A DNA stretch of 18,014 nucleotides from RGIG6353 sp045535585 (GTDB taxonomy: Bacteria > Bacillota > Clostridia > Oscillospirales > SIG627): assembly GCA_045535585.1 (NCBI GenBank), contig JAZSLY010000190.1, positions 1 through 18,014 on the forward strand, given 5' to 3'. Positions 7,060 to 14,968 of this stretch are shown here, piece by piece; positions within the stretch are counted from its first letter, which is position 1, and each line of letters begins with the position of its first letter. The notes beneath the pieces are model-generated. The model had not been told where the DNA came from. It was given only the letters and a program-made list of their open reading frames with translations, and made no database searches. Made by a program: the position numbers and the translations under genes.

Positions 7060-8271
7060 TTATATAATCATCTGTACCGGAAGACCGTTTTCATACTCCG
7101 GGAAGCTTTCCCCAAGGACAAGAGGACGAATCCAGTTTACACACTCAAGAGTGAGATTATTACCTCTTTCGTTAATGAATTCACGGGGAACTGTGCGAAC
7201 GTAATTGGCTACGTTATCAAGGTCTGCCTTCTTGCAAATGCAGGAATACGGCGATGTGGAAATACGCTCGAAAGCCGCCATACATCCCGTCTCACCTGCA
7301 AGGGCAAGACTTGCGGCAAACGAACCTATTTTAACCGCTTCGTCAATATCGGTTTTTGAAGCAATATGAGCTGCGCAACGCTGTAACAAGCTGAACTCAA
7401 CCGTTCTCACCTTACATCCGATAGCGCTCTTTACAATGCTTTCAAGGCATCTTCCCGTTCCCGCAAGCTGTTTATGGCCGAATGCGTCAACGGCGGTGGA
7501 ATTGGTAAACTGGCTGATATATACGCCGTCCTTATCTCTTATTCCCTCGGAAACTGCAACAACAACGTTTGGCTTCTTTTCAAGCTCCGCCTTAACGTCC
7601 TCGATAAAGTTATCTATGCTAAACGGAACCTCGGGAAGATAAATAAGGTCAGGTCCTGCAAGAGAAGCGGAGGCGGTAAGCCAGCCTGCGTCTCTTCCCA
7701 TTATCTCAACTATGGTTACTGCCTTTATGCGATATACGGCGGTATCACGCAATATTTCCGAAATTGCAGTTGCAACGAACTTGGCAGCCGAGCCGTATCC
7801 TGGAGTATGGTCGGTACAAGCAAGGTCGTTATCAATCGTTTTGGGAACTCCGACGAATTTAATATCGGAATCGTGATTTTTCGCCCAAAAAGACAATTTT
7901 CTGATAGTGTCCATAGAATCATTTCCACCGATATAGAAGAAATAGCCTATGTTGTTCTTGTCGAGTATCTCAAAAAGCTTTTTATAAAGGGTGATATCCT
8001 TTTCCTCGGTACTGAGCGGGTCAGGAAGCTTAAGACGGCAGGAGCCGAGCACTGCGGCAGGAGTCTTCTCCAGCTTAACGAGGTCAGACTCTGCAAAAAG
8101 AATATGTGACAGATTACACATTCTCTCCTCTAACAAACCCTCTATACCGTTGTGCATTCCATAAACCACGTCCACCTTTCCCGAAGACGTAAGCTCACGG
8201 ACAACGCCCGACAAAGTAGCGTTGATAGCGGCGGTTGGTCCGCCAGATTGTCCTACGATTGCGTTTTTCAT
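7060..8271 (-). CDS. Pyrophosphate-type 6-phosphofructokinase
   Basis: The enzyme interconverts fructose 6-phosphate and fructose 1,6-bisphosphate in glycolysis. The 403-residue protein opens with GQSGGPTAAIN (7-17). Two positions separate PPi- from ATP-dependent enzymes: here they read GGNDSM (115-120, Asp118 in place of the Gly of GGDGS) and PKTIDND (143-149, Lys144). Both are features of the PPi-dependent class (EC 2.7.1.90), which is reversible and saves ATP. The substrate motif MGRDAGW (191-197) is intact. I start at the ATG at 8271, which opens the conserved N-terminus, has AGGGAA just upstream and lies one base after the Hsp33 stop; the open frame continues to 8307 inside hslO but that part is not conserved. 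PPi use is inferred from motifs. Confidence 0.92.
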   Translation of the reverse strand: MKNAIVGQSGGPTAAINATLSGVVRELTSSGKVDVVYGMHNGIEGLLEERMCNLSHILFAESDLVKLEKTPAAVLGSCRLKLPDPLSTEEKDITLYKKLFEILDKNNIGYFFYIGGNDSMDTIRKLSFWAKNHDSDIKFVGVPKTIDNDLACTDHTPGYGSAAKFVATAISEILRDTAVYRIKAVTIVEIMGRDAGWLTASASLAGPDLIYLPEVPFSIDNFIEDVKAELEKKPNVVVAVSEGIRDKDGVYISQFTNSTAVDAFGHKQLAGTGRCLESIVKSAIGCKVRTVEFSLLQRCAAHIASKTDIDEAVKIGSFAASLALAGETGCMAAFERISTSPYSCICKKADLDNVANYVRTVPREFINERGNNLTLECVNWIRPLVLGESFPEYENGLPVQMII

Positions 8272-8272
8272 C

Positions 8273-9169
8273 TTATTCCCTTTCTTGTTTCTGACGAGCT
8301 GATACAAACGCCTTCAACTCGTCAATAGTAAAGTTATATTTGCTTGTGCAGAATCTACACACGGTTTCTATGTCCTTGCCCTCCGAAATCATTTCTTCAA
8401 GCTCGTTACCTGCAAGATTTTTGATTGCGTTAGCATATTTTTCTCTCGAGCAGGTACACTTATACGATATATCTATTGTGTCAAACTCCTCGTATTCTAT
8501 CCCCTGCAAAACAATTTCGGCAAATTTCTCTGCATCATAGCCCTTTGTCAGCAGCTCAGTAACGGAAGTAAATTGAAGCATATTCTTTTCAAGCTGCTCC
8601 AAAACCTCTTCGTCGGCACCGGGTAAAAGCTGGAGAATGAAGCCTCCTGCAACCCGACAGGAATAGTCCTTATCCACAAGAACACCAAGGGCACACGCAG
8701 AGGGAGTCTGCTCGCTTCCTGCAAAGTAAGAGGTAACGTCCTCGGCAATCTCACCGCTGACAAGCTCGGAAACGCCAACATAGGGCTCGCCGTTTCCAAG
8801 GTCTCTGATGACCGATAAATATCCGCGTCCTACCGCTCCGCCGACGTCAAGCTTACCGTTCTCCTTCAAAGGCAGGTCGACAAGCGGATTTTCTATATAT
8901 CCGCGCACGTTTCCAATATAGTCGGAAACGCAGGTGATAGTGCCTGCAGGACCGTCTCCTTTTATTTGAAAAGTAAGGGAGTCAGTCTCATTTTTCATAA
9001 GGCATCCCATAAGAGAAGCGGCAGTAAGCGCTCTGCCGAGAGCCGCCGTAGCCGTGGGTGAGGTCATATGATACGTATGAGCAGTATTTACAATATTGCT
9101 TGTATCAGCAAAAATCAAGCGGGCAGAGCCGTCTGAGGTAATAAATCTTGTAATTCTTGAGTTATTCAT
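8273..9169 (-). CDS. hslO: Hsp33, redox-regulated molecular chaperone
   Basis: Hsp33 is a cytoplasmic holdase that becomes active when oxidants release its zinc and form disulfides. The 298-residue length is normal. The four zinc-binding cysteines are present near the C-terminus as Cys238-X-Cys240 and Cys271-X-X-Cys274. The N-terminal domain carries family features such as the TSPTATAALGRALTAA segment and GDGPAGTI. Its ATG overlaps the methyltransferase stop (ATGA), and its TAA is one base before the phosphofructokinase ATG, so all are probably translated from one message. Confidence 0.95.
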   Translation of the reverse strand: MNNSRITRFITSDGSARLIFADTSNIVNTAHTYHMTSPTATAALGRALTAASLMGCLMKNETDSLTFQIKGDGPAGTITCVSDYIGNVRGYIENPLVDLPLKENGKLDVGGAVGRGYLSVIRDLGNGEPYVGVSELVSGEIAEDVTSYFAGSEQTPSACALGVLVDKDYSCRVAGGFILQLLPGADEEVLEQLEKNMLQFTSVTELLTKGYDAEKFAEIVLQGIEYEEFDTIDISYKCTCSREKYANAIKNLAGNELEEMISEGKDIETVCRFCTSKYNFTIDELKAFVSARQKQERE

Positions 9170-9903
9170 TTTTTAACTTTAAAATAATACCTTTCTGTAT
9201 TGTCCGAAATCGGCGTTTCCTCATAATCCAAAAATACGCCTATCAGGGTCAAACCTGCCTTTTTAATAGAGCTCTTTATTTCCTTCAGGGTGAACATTCT
9301 CTCGGTTTGCGTTTCACTATATCTCTTGTAAAGCCCCATCTTTTCTTCGGCAAAAACGTCTATATAGAAATCGCATTTTTTCGTTTTCTCGTCGAAAAAA
9401 TTCGCCCAGGCACAGAATACGCCGTCGCCTTCAAGAATATAGCTATTGTCCGAATATACGTTCCTGAACTTATATTCACTATTCATATCAAAGAGGAACA
9501 CTCCGTCGTCCCGCAATTCCCGCTTGACACACTCAAAGGTACGAAGGAGAGCCGCCCTACTCTTTAAATAGTTCAGCGAATCAAAGGTTGAAATAATGGC
9601 GTCGTAGCTCTTGCCCGTTGAGAAAGATGACATATCCTGACAAGTAAAGAAAGCGTCGGCACCACACCGAATAGCTTTGTTTGACGCAAGAGTCAGCATT
9701 TCCGTGGAAGCGTCAAGTCCAACGACCCTTGCGCCTTTTTTTGAAAGCGCCAGAGTCAGCTCTCCTGTGCCACAACCAAGGTCCAATATATCAGGGGTCA
9801 CAGCAGATACGTTAGACAAAATATACTCTGCATATTCTCCGTAATCCACGTCCGAGTTGAGCGCATCGTAGAAGGCAGGCAACACGGTATACTCATTGTT
9901 CAT
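9166..9903 (-). CDS. Class I SAM-dependent methyltransferase, substrate unknown
   Basis: This is a Rossmann-fold methyltransferase of 245 residues. Motif I is DLGCGTG (41-47), followed at the next strand end by VVGLDAS, which positions the acidic residue that binds the SAM ribose. A FDSLNYLK stretch matches the motif IV region of methyltransferase domain 25/11 proteins. The C-terminal half has the beta-rich insert often seen in small-molecule methyltransferases (DFYIDVFAEEKMGLYKRYSE). The start has a strong AGGAGGG site and lies within the end of the acetyltransferase gene (11-nt overlap), while its TGA overlaps the hslO ATG. The substrate cannot be assigned. Confidence 0.88.
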   Translation of the reverse strand: MNNEYTVLPAFYDALNSDVDYGEYAEYILSNVSAVTPDILDLGCGTGELTLALSKKGARVVGLDASTEMLTLASNKAIRCGADAFFTCQDMSSFSTGKSYDAIISTFDSLNYLKSRAALLRTFECVKRELRDDGVFLFDMNSEYKFRNVYSDNSYILEGDGVFCAWANFFDEKTKKCDFYIDVFAEEKMGLYKRYSETQTERMFTLKEIKSSIKKAGLTLIGVFLDYEETPISDNTERYYFKVKK

Positions 9904-10363
9904 TGCGTTCCCTCCTATACGTCATAGGCGTGTAAACTATTCCGTTTTCTTCTTTTCGGGAATCGGTAACCTCAAATCCAAGCTTTTGGTAAATAGGAAC
10001 GCCGTAGTCGCTGGCGTTAACGGTGACGGGGTTTGACTTGTCCGTCCGTGCCAGAAAGTGAGCAAACATTTTTTTACCTATTCCCTGCCCCATATAATCC
10101 TTATGAGTAAAGAAAAGGCATATATGGTTAGTGCCACGGCAACCGATAACACCGCAGAGCAAATCGCCCGAAAAAGCGCCGTATAAAGTAACCGAGCCGT
10201 CGAAGGTATTCATTTTAAACGACATAGGCGACGTGGTATCACGGAAAAATTCCACGCCTTCGGTTGTATAAGTCGGTAAAATGTACTTATAAAAGGTGTG
10301 GAATATCATTTTTGAGGCTTCCTCAAAGTCGCCGTCGCAAAGCTTTCTTACAGTAATTTCCAT
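9893..10363 (-). CDS. GNAT-family N-acetyltransferase
   Basis: This 156-residue acetyl-CoA-dependent acyltransferase is the first gene of a four-gene operon. The acetyl-CoA pyrophosphate loop reads YMGQGIGKKM (90-99). The residue normally Arg or Gln at the start of that loop is Met91, a mild departure, while both glycines are kept. The later segment YGVPIYQKLGFEVT is the standard C-terminal GNAT strand and helix. AAGGAT lies 8-9 nt before the ATG. The acceptor (small molecule or protein N-terminus) is unknown. Confidence 0.88.
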   Translation of the reverse strand: MEITVRKLCDGDFEEASKMIFHTFYKYILPTYTTEGVEFFRDTTSPMSFKMNTFDGSVTLYGAFSGDLLCGVIGCRGTNHICLFFTHKDYMGQGIGKKMFAHFLARTDKSNPVTVNASDYGVPIYQKLGFEVTDSRKEENGIVYTPMTYRRERNEQ

Positions 10364-10395
10364 ACGAAATATCCTTAAAAATAATATTACATCTT

Positions 10396-10424
10396 ATTTT
10401 AACATACTTTCGTAAAAAATACCA
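10396..10424 (-). promoter_or_regulatory. Probable promoter of the GNAT-MTase-hslO-PFK operon
   Basis: On the minus strand, TAAAAT (10396-10401) is preceded by a TG at 10403-10404, an extended -10. The sequence 17 nt further up, TGGTAT, is a poor -35, so the call rests on the extended -10 and on lying between the mgtE terminator and the first gene. Confidence 0.45.
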
Positions 10425-10443
10425 TACGTTTTCTATATTTTAT

Positions 10444-10484
10444 CAAAAATAAATTCCAAATGCAACCAACTGCACTTGGAATTT
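10444..10484 (-). terminator. Rho-independent terminator of mgtE
   Basis: A 14-bp stem (10451-10464 with 10471-10484) has a 6-nt loop. On the plus strand it has one A-C mismatch; in the minus-strand RNA the same position is a G-U pair, so the stem is complete only in the mgtE direction. It is followed on that strand by a TTTATTTTTGAT tail. The stem begins about 20 nt after the mgtE stop. Confidence 0.85.
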
Positions 10485-10504
10485 ATCGCAACTAATATTA
10501 GAAA

Positions 10505-11860
10505 TCAAATGTTGATAATCGCTCTTGCACAGCTGAAGAATACTAAAAGAGAGAGCGCATCAACAAGAGTGGTTATAAGAGGACTTGCCATAACTGCAGG
10601 GTCGGCGCCGAGCTTAGTAGCAACGAGTGGCAAAAATGAGCCGATAAGCTTTGCAAATACTACGGTTAAAAAGATAGTAATGGCAACGGTCAAGGCAACG
10701 CTTAAAGTGATACCGTCGATTTTCAAAACAAGTGAATCGAAAAATAACAGCTTCAAGAATTCAACTATTGCAAGGGTCGCACCGCACATAACGCCAACGC
10801 TGAGCTCCTTTAACTGTACCTTGAAAAAGTCGGACACCTTAACCTGCGCAAGAGAGAGCTCTCTTATAATAGTAACCGACGCCTGGCTGCCCGAGTTTCC
10901 GCCCGTTCCCATAAGAGTGGGAATAAAGGCGGTAAGTATAGTGAGAGCAGACAACGCGCTTTCAAAATAAGAAATAATGACGCTTGTCAAGGTTGCCGAG
11001 AGCATCAGGAACAACAGCCAAGGTATTCTTGCACGCCATATAGAAAAGGGTGAAGATTTCAAATAAGGCTTTTCCTGAGGGGTGATAGCCGCCATCATTG
11101 AGATATCCTCTTCCACCTGCTCCTGCAAAGCCGTAATAGCGTCGTCAACTGTTACTATACCAACAAGTCTCTTTTCTCTGTCGACGATAGGTAGGGCAAG
11201 AAGAGAGTAGTTCTCAATTTTAGAGGTAACCTCTTCCCTGCTTTCCAGAGTGTAGGAATACACGAAATTAGTATCCATTATATCCGAAAGAACGCAGTTC
11301 CTATCGGAAAGAAGCAGGGTCTTTGCAGAAACAACGCCAAGCAGCACACGGGATTCGTCGGTTACGTAGGAGGTATAAATGGTTTCCTTATCCACACCCG
11401 TAACCTTAATGTGCTCCAACGCCTCCTCAACCGTCAATCCCTTTTTCAAGTCAATATATTCGGTTGTCATAAGGCTTCCTGCTGAATCCTTGGGATATTT
11501 TAAAAGCTCGTTAATCTGATTTCGTGTTTCGGGTGAAGAAAACGACAGAATTCTTTTAACGACGCTGGCAGGCATTTCCTCTATTACGTCAACTGCGTCG
11601 TCAATATACATTTCGTCGAAAATCCACTTCAGCTCATAGTTGGTAAATGAAGATATAAGCGTCTCCTGCACGTCGGAGCTCATCTCAACGAACACCTCTG
11701 TTGCCAGATCCTTTGGCAAAATTCGGTAAAGCGTAGGCAAAACCTCGTCGTCAAAATTTGAAAACAACTCCGCAATATCGTATGCCTGCATATCTATCAA
11801 TAATTTTCTGATATCGGAATATTTCTTTTCATCAACAAGCTGTGAAATTGTTTTCTCCAT
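10505..11860 (-). CDS. mgtE: MgtE-type magnesium channel/transporter
   Basis: MgtE is a Mg2+-gated magnesium channel of the cytoplasmic membrane. The 451 residues show the full layout: an alpha-helical N domain (about 1-125), two CBS domains (about 128-190 and 195-250), a connecting helix, and a five-helix pore domain from about residue 280. Pore signatures are present: MGTGGNSGSQ (317-326) and GADPAVMASPLITTLVDAL, in which Asp420 corresponds to the Mg2+-binding Asp of the family. A GGGGGA site precedes the ATG. The gap to the upstream hydrolase gene is only 50 nt, with no visible promoter, terminator or M-box magnesium riboswitch, so it is probably transcribed with that gene. Sensing through its own N and CBS domains may suffice. 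Confidence 0.95.
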   Translation of the reverse strand: MEKTISQLVDEKKYSDIRKLLIDMQAYDIAELFSNFDDEVLPTLYRILPKDLATEVFVEMSSDVQETLISSFTNYELKWIFDEMYIDDAVDVIEEMPASVVKRILSFSSPETRNQINELLKYPKDSAGSLMTTEYIDLKKGLTVEEALEHIKVTGVDKETIYTSYVTDESRVLLGVVSAKTLLLSDRNCVLSDIMDTNFVYSYTLESREEVTSKIENYSLLALPIVDREKRLVGIVTVDDAITALQEQVEEDISMMAAITPQEKPYLKSSPFSIWRARIPWLLFLMLSATLTSVIISYFESALSALTILTAFIPTLMGTGGNSGSQASVTIIRELSLAQVKVSDFFKVQLKELSVGVMCGATLAIVEFLKLLFFDSLVLKIDGITLSVALTVAITIFLTVVFAKLIGSFLPLVATKLGADPAVMASPLITTLVDALSLLVFFSCARAIINI

Positions 11861-11910
11861 TTTCTTCCCCCTTTCTCAATTATTATTTGAAGTTATTTGG
11901 GTTTTATTAT

Positions 11911-14862
11911 TTATTTTGCGCCTTCAACGCCAAATTGAACGAAAGCATAACGTGAAAGATAATTTGCACATTCCCTGCCGTTCCATTCATTTTCAAACGA
12001 GAAGGTAACGGGGCTAACGGCAAACGGCTCTGCAATCGGGCGATGATGAGGACCGAAGGCGTTACGCATAGCACAGGTAAAATCAAGAACGATTTCGTTT
12101 TTACCGTTCTTCAGATATTTTTCAAGGTCGAAAGTATGGTCAAAGAGCATTGTACCAACATCATTACCGTTTACCGTTACCTTGCAGGTAGCAAAACGCC
12201 CTGAAAGAGAAAGCACGGTTGGCGCGCCAGAAGAATATTCGTACTCAAAGGAAGCCTTCATATGACCGCTGAAGAAGGGATATCCGTCGGTTATAAGGTT
12301 AGGCAGATACACCTTATCCTTTTGAGATGTGATAACGAAATTGCCGTCGTATAAGAACGAATTATTCTCATCAGGAACAAATTCGGCATCTGTCGTTACC
12401 GCAAAATCACCTATAAGATATGCCGCCTCAATCTCCGTGTCGAAGGTGAGACAGTTTCTCAAGGACTCGGATACACCGCCGTACAGCACGTAGTAAACGT
12501 AGTCACGTTGATAGTAATCAATCTCAACGATAACCTCGTTCTTTCCGCACCTAACCTCCTTGGAAATATCTATTGCGGAAAAGCTTTCGTCAAACCAGGA
12601 CTCCTTCGTTTCAAGAGAAACGGGAGTGCCGTTAACCGTCAAAGCAACCTGACGCATAGGCTCAAGAACAAGCTTCAAAGACTCAGCTCTGAAACCGTCG
12701 GCAACGTTAAATTCGTATTTCAGCCAAACGTGTCCGTTATACTTTTCTTTCAAAAGATTATCCTTTATACCGTAAATAGACAAAGGCTCATCAAAGCTTT
12801 TACCGTCTTTGGAAAGCGATGCTATATCGAAGAGGAAGGTGTTAAGAGGCTTTTCAACAAGCGTTGCAGTTTCGGGAACGGGAATGAATTTGCCGTTCTT
12901 CAAGGGACGACCGGGTATGACGGAATCAACCTCGCCGTTTACCCAAAGCAAGTAGCTCTGCGCCTCATCAAACGAGAGATAAAGAATCTTACCGTCACCG
13001 TGACTGTCGCAATATACCTTCTTTGTATCAATATGGTCGGTATAGCTATCAATATCTATTTCACAAACCTTTTTGGCACTGGGAATCACAACCTCAACGC
13101 AGTCATATTTTTCCTTGCTTACGTTGGTAAGGAAAATCAAGGAAGAACCGTCGGGAAGGATTCGGGTCATCTTTCTTATGGTTGAAACGTTTGTATTATC
13201 TAATGACACGACAGCGTCACGGTAAGCGAGAATATCCTCCCACGATACGTTAGCCTGAAGCCACAAAAGGTCTGCCACCTCACCGTCAACATGTCCGGGT
13301 ACGTCCTTATAAAGCCAAACCTTTCCACCCGCCGACAAATAGGTCTTTAAAAGCTCTACGGTATTTTTATCAAGTGAATAGGTAAACGGTATAATTACCG
13401 CCTCGTAGGTACACTTGCCAACGCAAAGCTTATCGCCATTCACGCTTGCATACTTACTCATAAGTATCTCGTCACCGTAGTGATATGGAACCTGATTATT
13501 ACCCAAAAGATTAGAAAGTCCTATAAAATGATCTTCTATTTCCTTATGCCATTCTTCGCCCTTTTTGTAATGCATATAAGTTCCATGCATAGGGTGAATA
13601 ACAAGCACGGGGGCAAACTCTTCTCCTCTCGACAGAGCGGAGCCAAGTCGGTTATAGTGCCAATCAAAATTCACCATGGAGTCCTGCCAAGGATTGTGCT
13701 CGGAGTAATGAAGAGGATAGTCTCTCTTTCTCTGTCCTCTCTCGGAATAGGGATAGAGATGCTGACACATAAGATTAACGCCGTTAGAATACATCATGTC
13801 GGTGATAATCTTTAATTCTCTTGGAGAAACGTCCCAACCGCAACAGCCGTACATTTCGGAAAGTGCCTTCTTTTTATCAAGCTGGGAGCAAACCGAGCCA
13901 AGCTGTTTGGAAGAGGTGTCGCACTTTAATCCTCTGGCAAGGTAATCAATTCCCGGGATATCCTCGTATTCATAAAAAGGCATAACGCCGCCGCAGCAAA
14001 GCATCTGACCGCCAAGTGTAAGCTCCTCGATAGGATGCCCCGTAAGCTTGACGCCATTTTCATGGCACCAGTCGTATACTACCTTCACCCAATTGTTGAT
14101 AAACAGATTGTGGATAAGCTTATAATAGTCAAATCTGAATTTCTCACCGTTGGGAACGTCGTTATAAAAAAGCGATGGAAGCCCATCATAGATTTCATAT
14201 CCGTAGGCCTTACGAAACTCTTCAGGTAAAATTTTTGAATATGCGTGTCCCCAACGGAAATACTGTGGCTCATCCGTGAAAAAGCCGGGCATAGCCTTTC
14301 CAAAATCGTCACCGCATTCGTCCTTATATCTTTGGTGGGTAAGCTCCACGAACTTTTTAGTAACGTCAGCATTAAGAGTATCAACGTAAGAGCACTCGTA
14401 CTGCAAATAAATCCTTAAATATTCATTGCACCCATCAACCTCGCCCTCAACCCTTTTGAAAGTGCCGTCGCTGTTCCTGACGTACACGCCAACGGTGTCC
14501 TCGTCGGTCTTAAACGAAGGAACCTTCTCCTCCAAAAGACCAAGAGCAAAATTATCTTTATCGTTAAGTAATTCTCCGCCTGCAAAGCCCGACGGCCATC
14601 CGTTTTCGTCGTATGACCACGCCTCCATATCAAGCTTTTTTGCTTCGTCTATGCTGGCACGGATACAGTCAAACCATTCATCAGACAGGTATTCCGTTTC
14701 AAGACCGCCTCGTGCATGCATAAAAAAGCCATTCATTCCAAGCTCTTTCATGCGTCTGATTTGCCGTCGAAGCTTTTCGGGGTCTAATTTATCATTCCAG
14801 CTCCAGAAAGGTATAGAGCCGTATTCCTTTGCGTGAATGTAGATATCATTCAAAATACTCAT
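11911..14862 (-). CDS. Large cytoplasmic glycoside hydrolase, distantly GH106-like
   Basis: This 983-residue enzyme has no signal peptide, so it should act on imported sugars. The N-terminus (IPFWSWNDKLDPEKLRRQI ... GFFMHARGG, 17-53, then AWSYDENGWPSGFAGG, 81-96) matches a TIM-barrel hydrolase group akin to alpha-L-rhamnosidase family GH106. Conserved acidic candidates for catalysis are Glu198 (in TDEPQ), Glu279/Glu280 (in GHPIEE) and Glu336 (in SEMYGCCGW). A Rossmann-like segment follows near 420-550. The last 300 residues form two jelly-roll, GH2-like sugar-binding modules with LKNGKNEI and the ending HHRPIAEPFAVSP common in this group. AGGAGA (14869-14874) precedes the ATG. The fold class is fairly sure; the substrate is not, and rhamnosidase activity should not be assumed. 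Confidence 0.8.
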   Translation of the reverse strand: MSILNDIYIHAKEYGSIPFWSWNDKLDPEKLRRQIRRMKELGMNGFFMHARGGLETEYLSDEWFDCIRASIDEAKKLDMEAWSYDENGWPSGFAGGELLNDKDNFALGLLEEKVPSFKTDEDTVGVYVRNSDGTFKRVEGEVDGCNEYLRIYLQYECSYVDTLNADVTKKFVELTHQRYKDECGDDFGKAMPGFFTDEPQYFRWGHAYSKILPEEFRKAYGYEIYDGLPSLFYNDVPNGEKFRFDYYKLIHNLFINNWVKVVYDWCHENGVKLTGHPIEELTLGGQMLCCGGVMPFYEYEDIPGIDYLARGLKCDTSSKQLGSVCSQLDKKKALSEMYGCCGWDVSPRELKIITDMMYSNGVNLMCQHLYPYSERGQRKRDYPLHYSEHNPWQDSMVNFDWHYNRLGSALSRGEEFAPVLVIHPMHGTYMHYKKGEEWHKEIEDHFIGLSNLLGNNQVPYHYGDEILMSKYASVNGDKLCVGKCTYEAVIIPFTYSLDKNTVELLKTYLSAGGKVWLYKDVPGHVDGEVADLLWLQANVSWEDILAYRDAVVSLDNTNVSTIRKMTRILPDGSSLIFLTNVSKEKYDCVEVVIPSAKKVCEIDIDSYTDHIDTKKVYCDSHGDGKILYLSFDEAQSYLLWVNGEVDSVIPGRPLKNGKFIPVPETATLVEKPLNTFLFDIASLSKDGKSFDEPLSIYGIKDNLLKEKYNGHVWLKYEFNVADGFRAESLKLVLEPMRQVALTVNGTPVSLETKESWFDESFSAIDISKEVRCGKNEVIVEIDYYQRDYVYYVLYGGVSESLRNCLTFDTEIEAAYLIGDFAVTTDAEFVPDENNSFLYDGNFVITSQKDKVYLPNLITDGYPFFSGHMKASFEYEYSSGAPTVLSLSGRFATCKVTVNGNDVGTMLFDHTFDLEKYLKNGKNEIVLDFTCAMRNAFGPHHRPIAEPFAVSPVTFSFENEWNGRECANYLSRYAFVQFGVEGAK

Positions 14863-14877
14863 TATCTTTCTCCTAAA

Positions 14878-14903
14878 ATATACTTATTACTTTTTAAGTA
14901 TAT
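14878..14903. repeat. 26-bp inverted repeat over the hydrolase transcription start (candidate operator)
   Basis: Perfect 9-bp arms ATATACTTA (14878-14886) and TAAGTATAT (14895-14903) flank an 8-nt centre. The right arm covers the -10 box of the hydrolase promoter, and the left arm ends 4 nt before its ribosome binding site. Repressor binding here would block initiation; alternatively it folds in the leader RNA. It is AT-rich, so chance is not excluded. Confidence 0.5.
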
Positions 14904-14925
14904 CACAAAGAAATACATAAATCAA
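14897..14925 (-). promoter_or_regulatory. Promoter of the glycoside hydrolase (and probably mgtE)
   Basis: On the minus strand, TTGATT (14920-14925) and TATACT (14897-14902) are 17 nt apart, with TG one base before the -10. Transcription should start near 14890, giving a leader of about 28 nt. The -35 box lies directly after the T tract of the upstream terminator. Confidence 0.7.
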
Positions 14926-14961
14926 GAAAAAAACCTCTTAAAATCAAAGTTTAAGAGGTTT
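14926..14961 (-). terminator. Rho-independent terminator of the oxidoreductase gene
   Basis: A 12-bp perfect stem (14931-14942 with 14950-14961) with a 7-nt loop runs into seven T on the minus strand. It starts 7 nt after the oxidoreductase stop codon. Confidence 0.9.
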
Positions 14962-14968
14962 CAAATGC

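Noticed and set aside
7474..8109. 211-codon open frame on the plus strand
   Set aside because: It lies wholly antisense to the well conserved phosphofructokinase gene, has no recognisable protein features and no ribosome binding site of note.
12508..13185. 225-codon open frame on the plus strand
   Set aside because: It is antisense to the glycoside hydrolase and its translation looks like a frame shadow with no domain.
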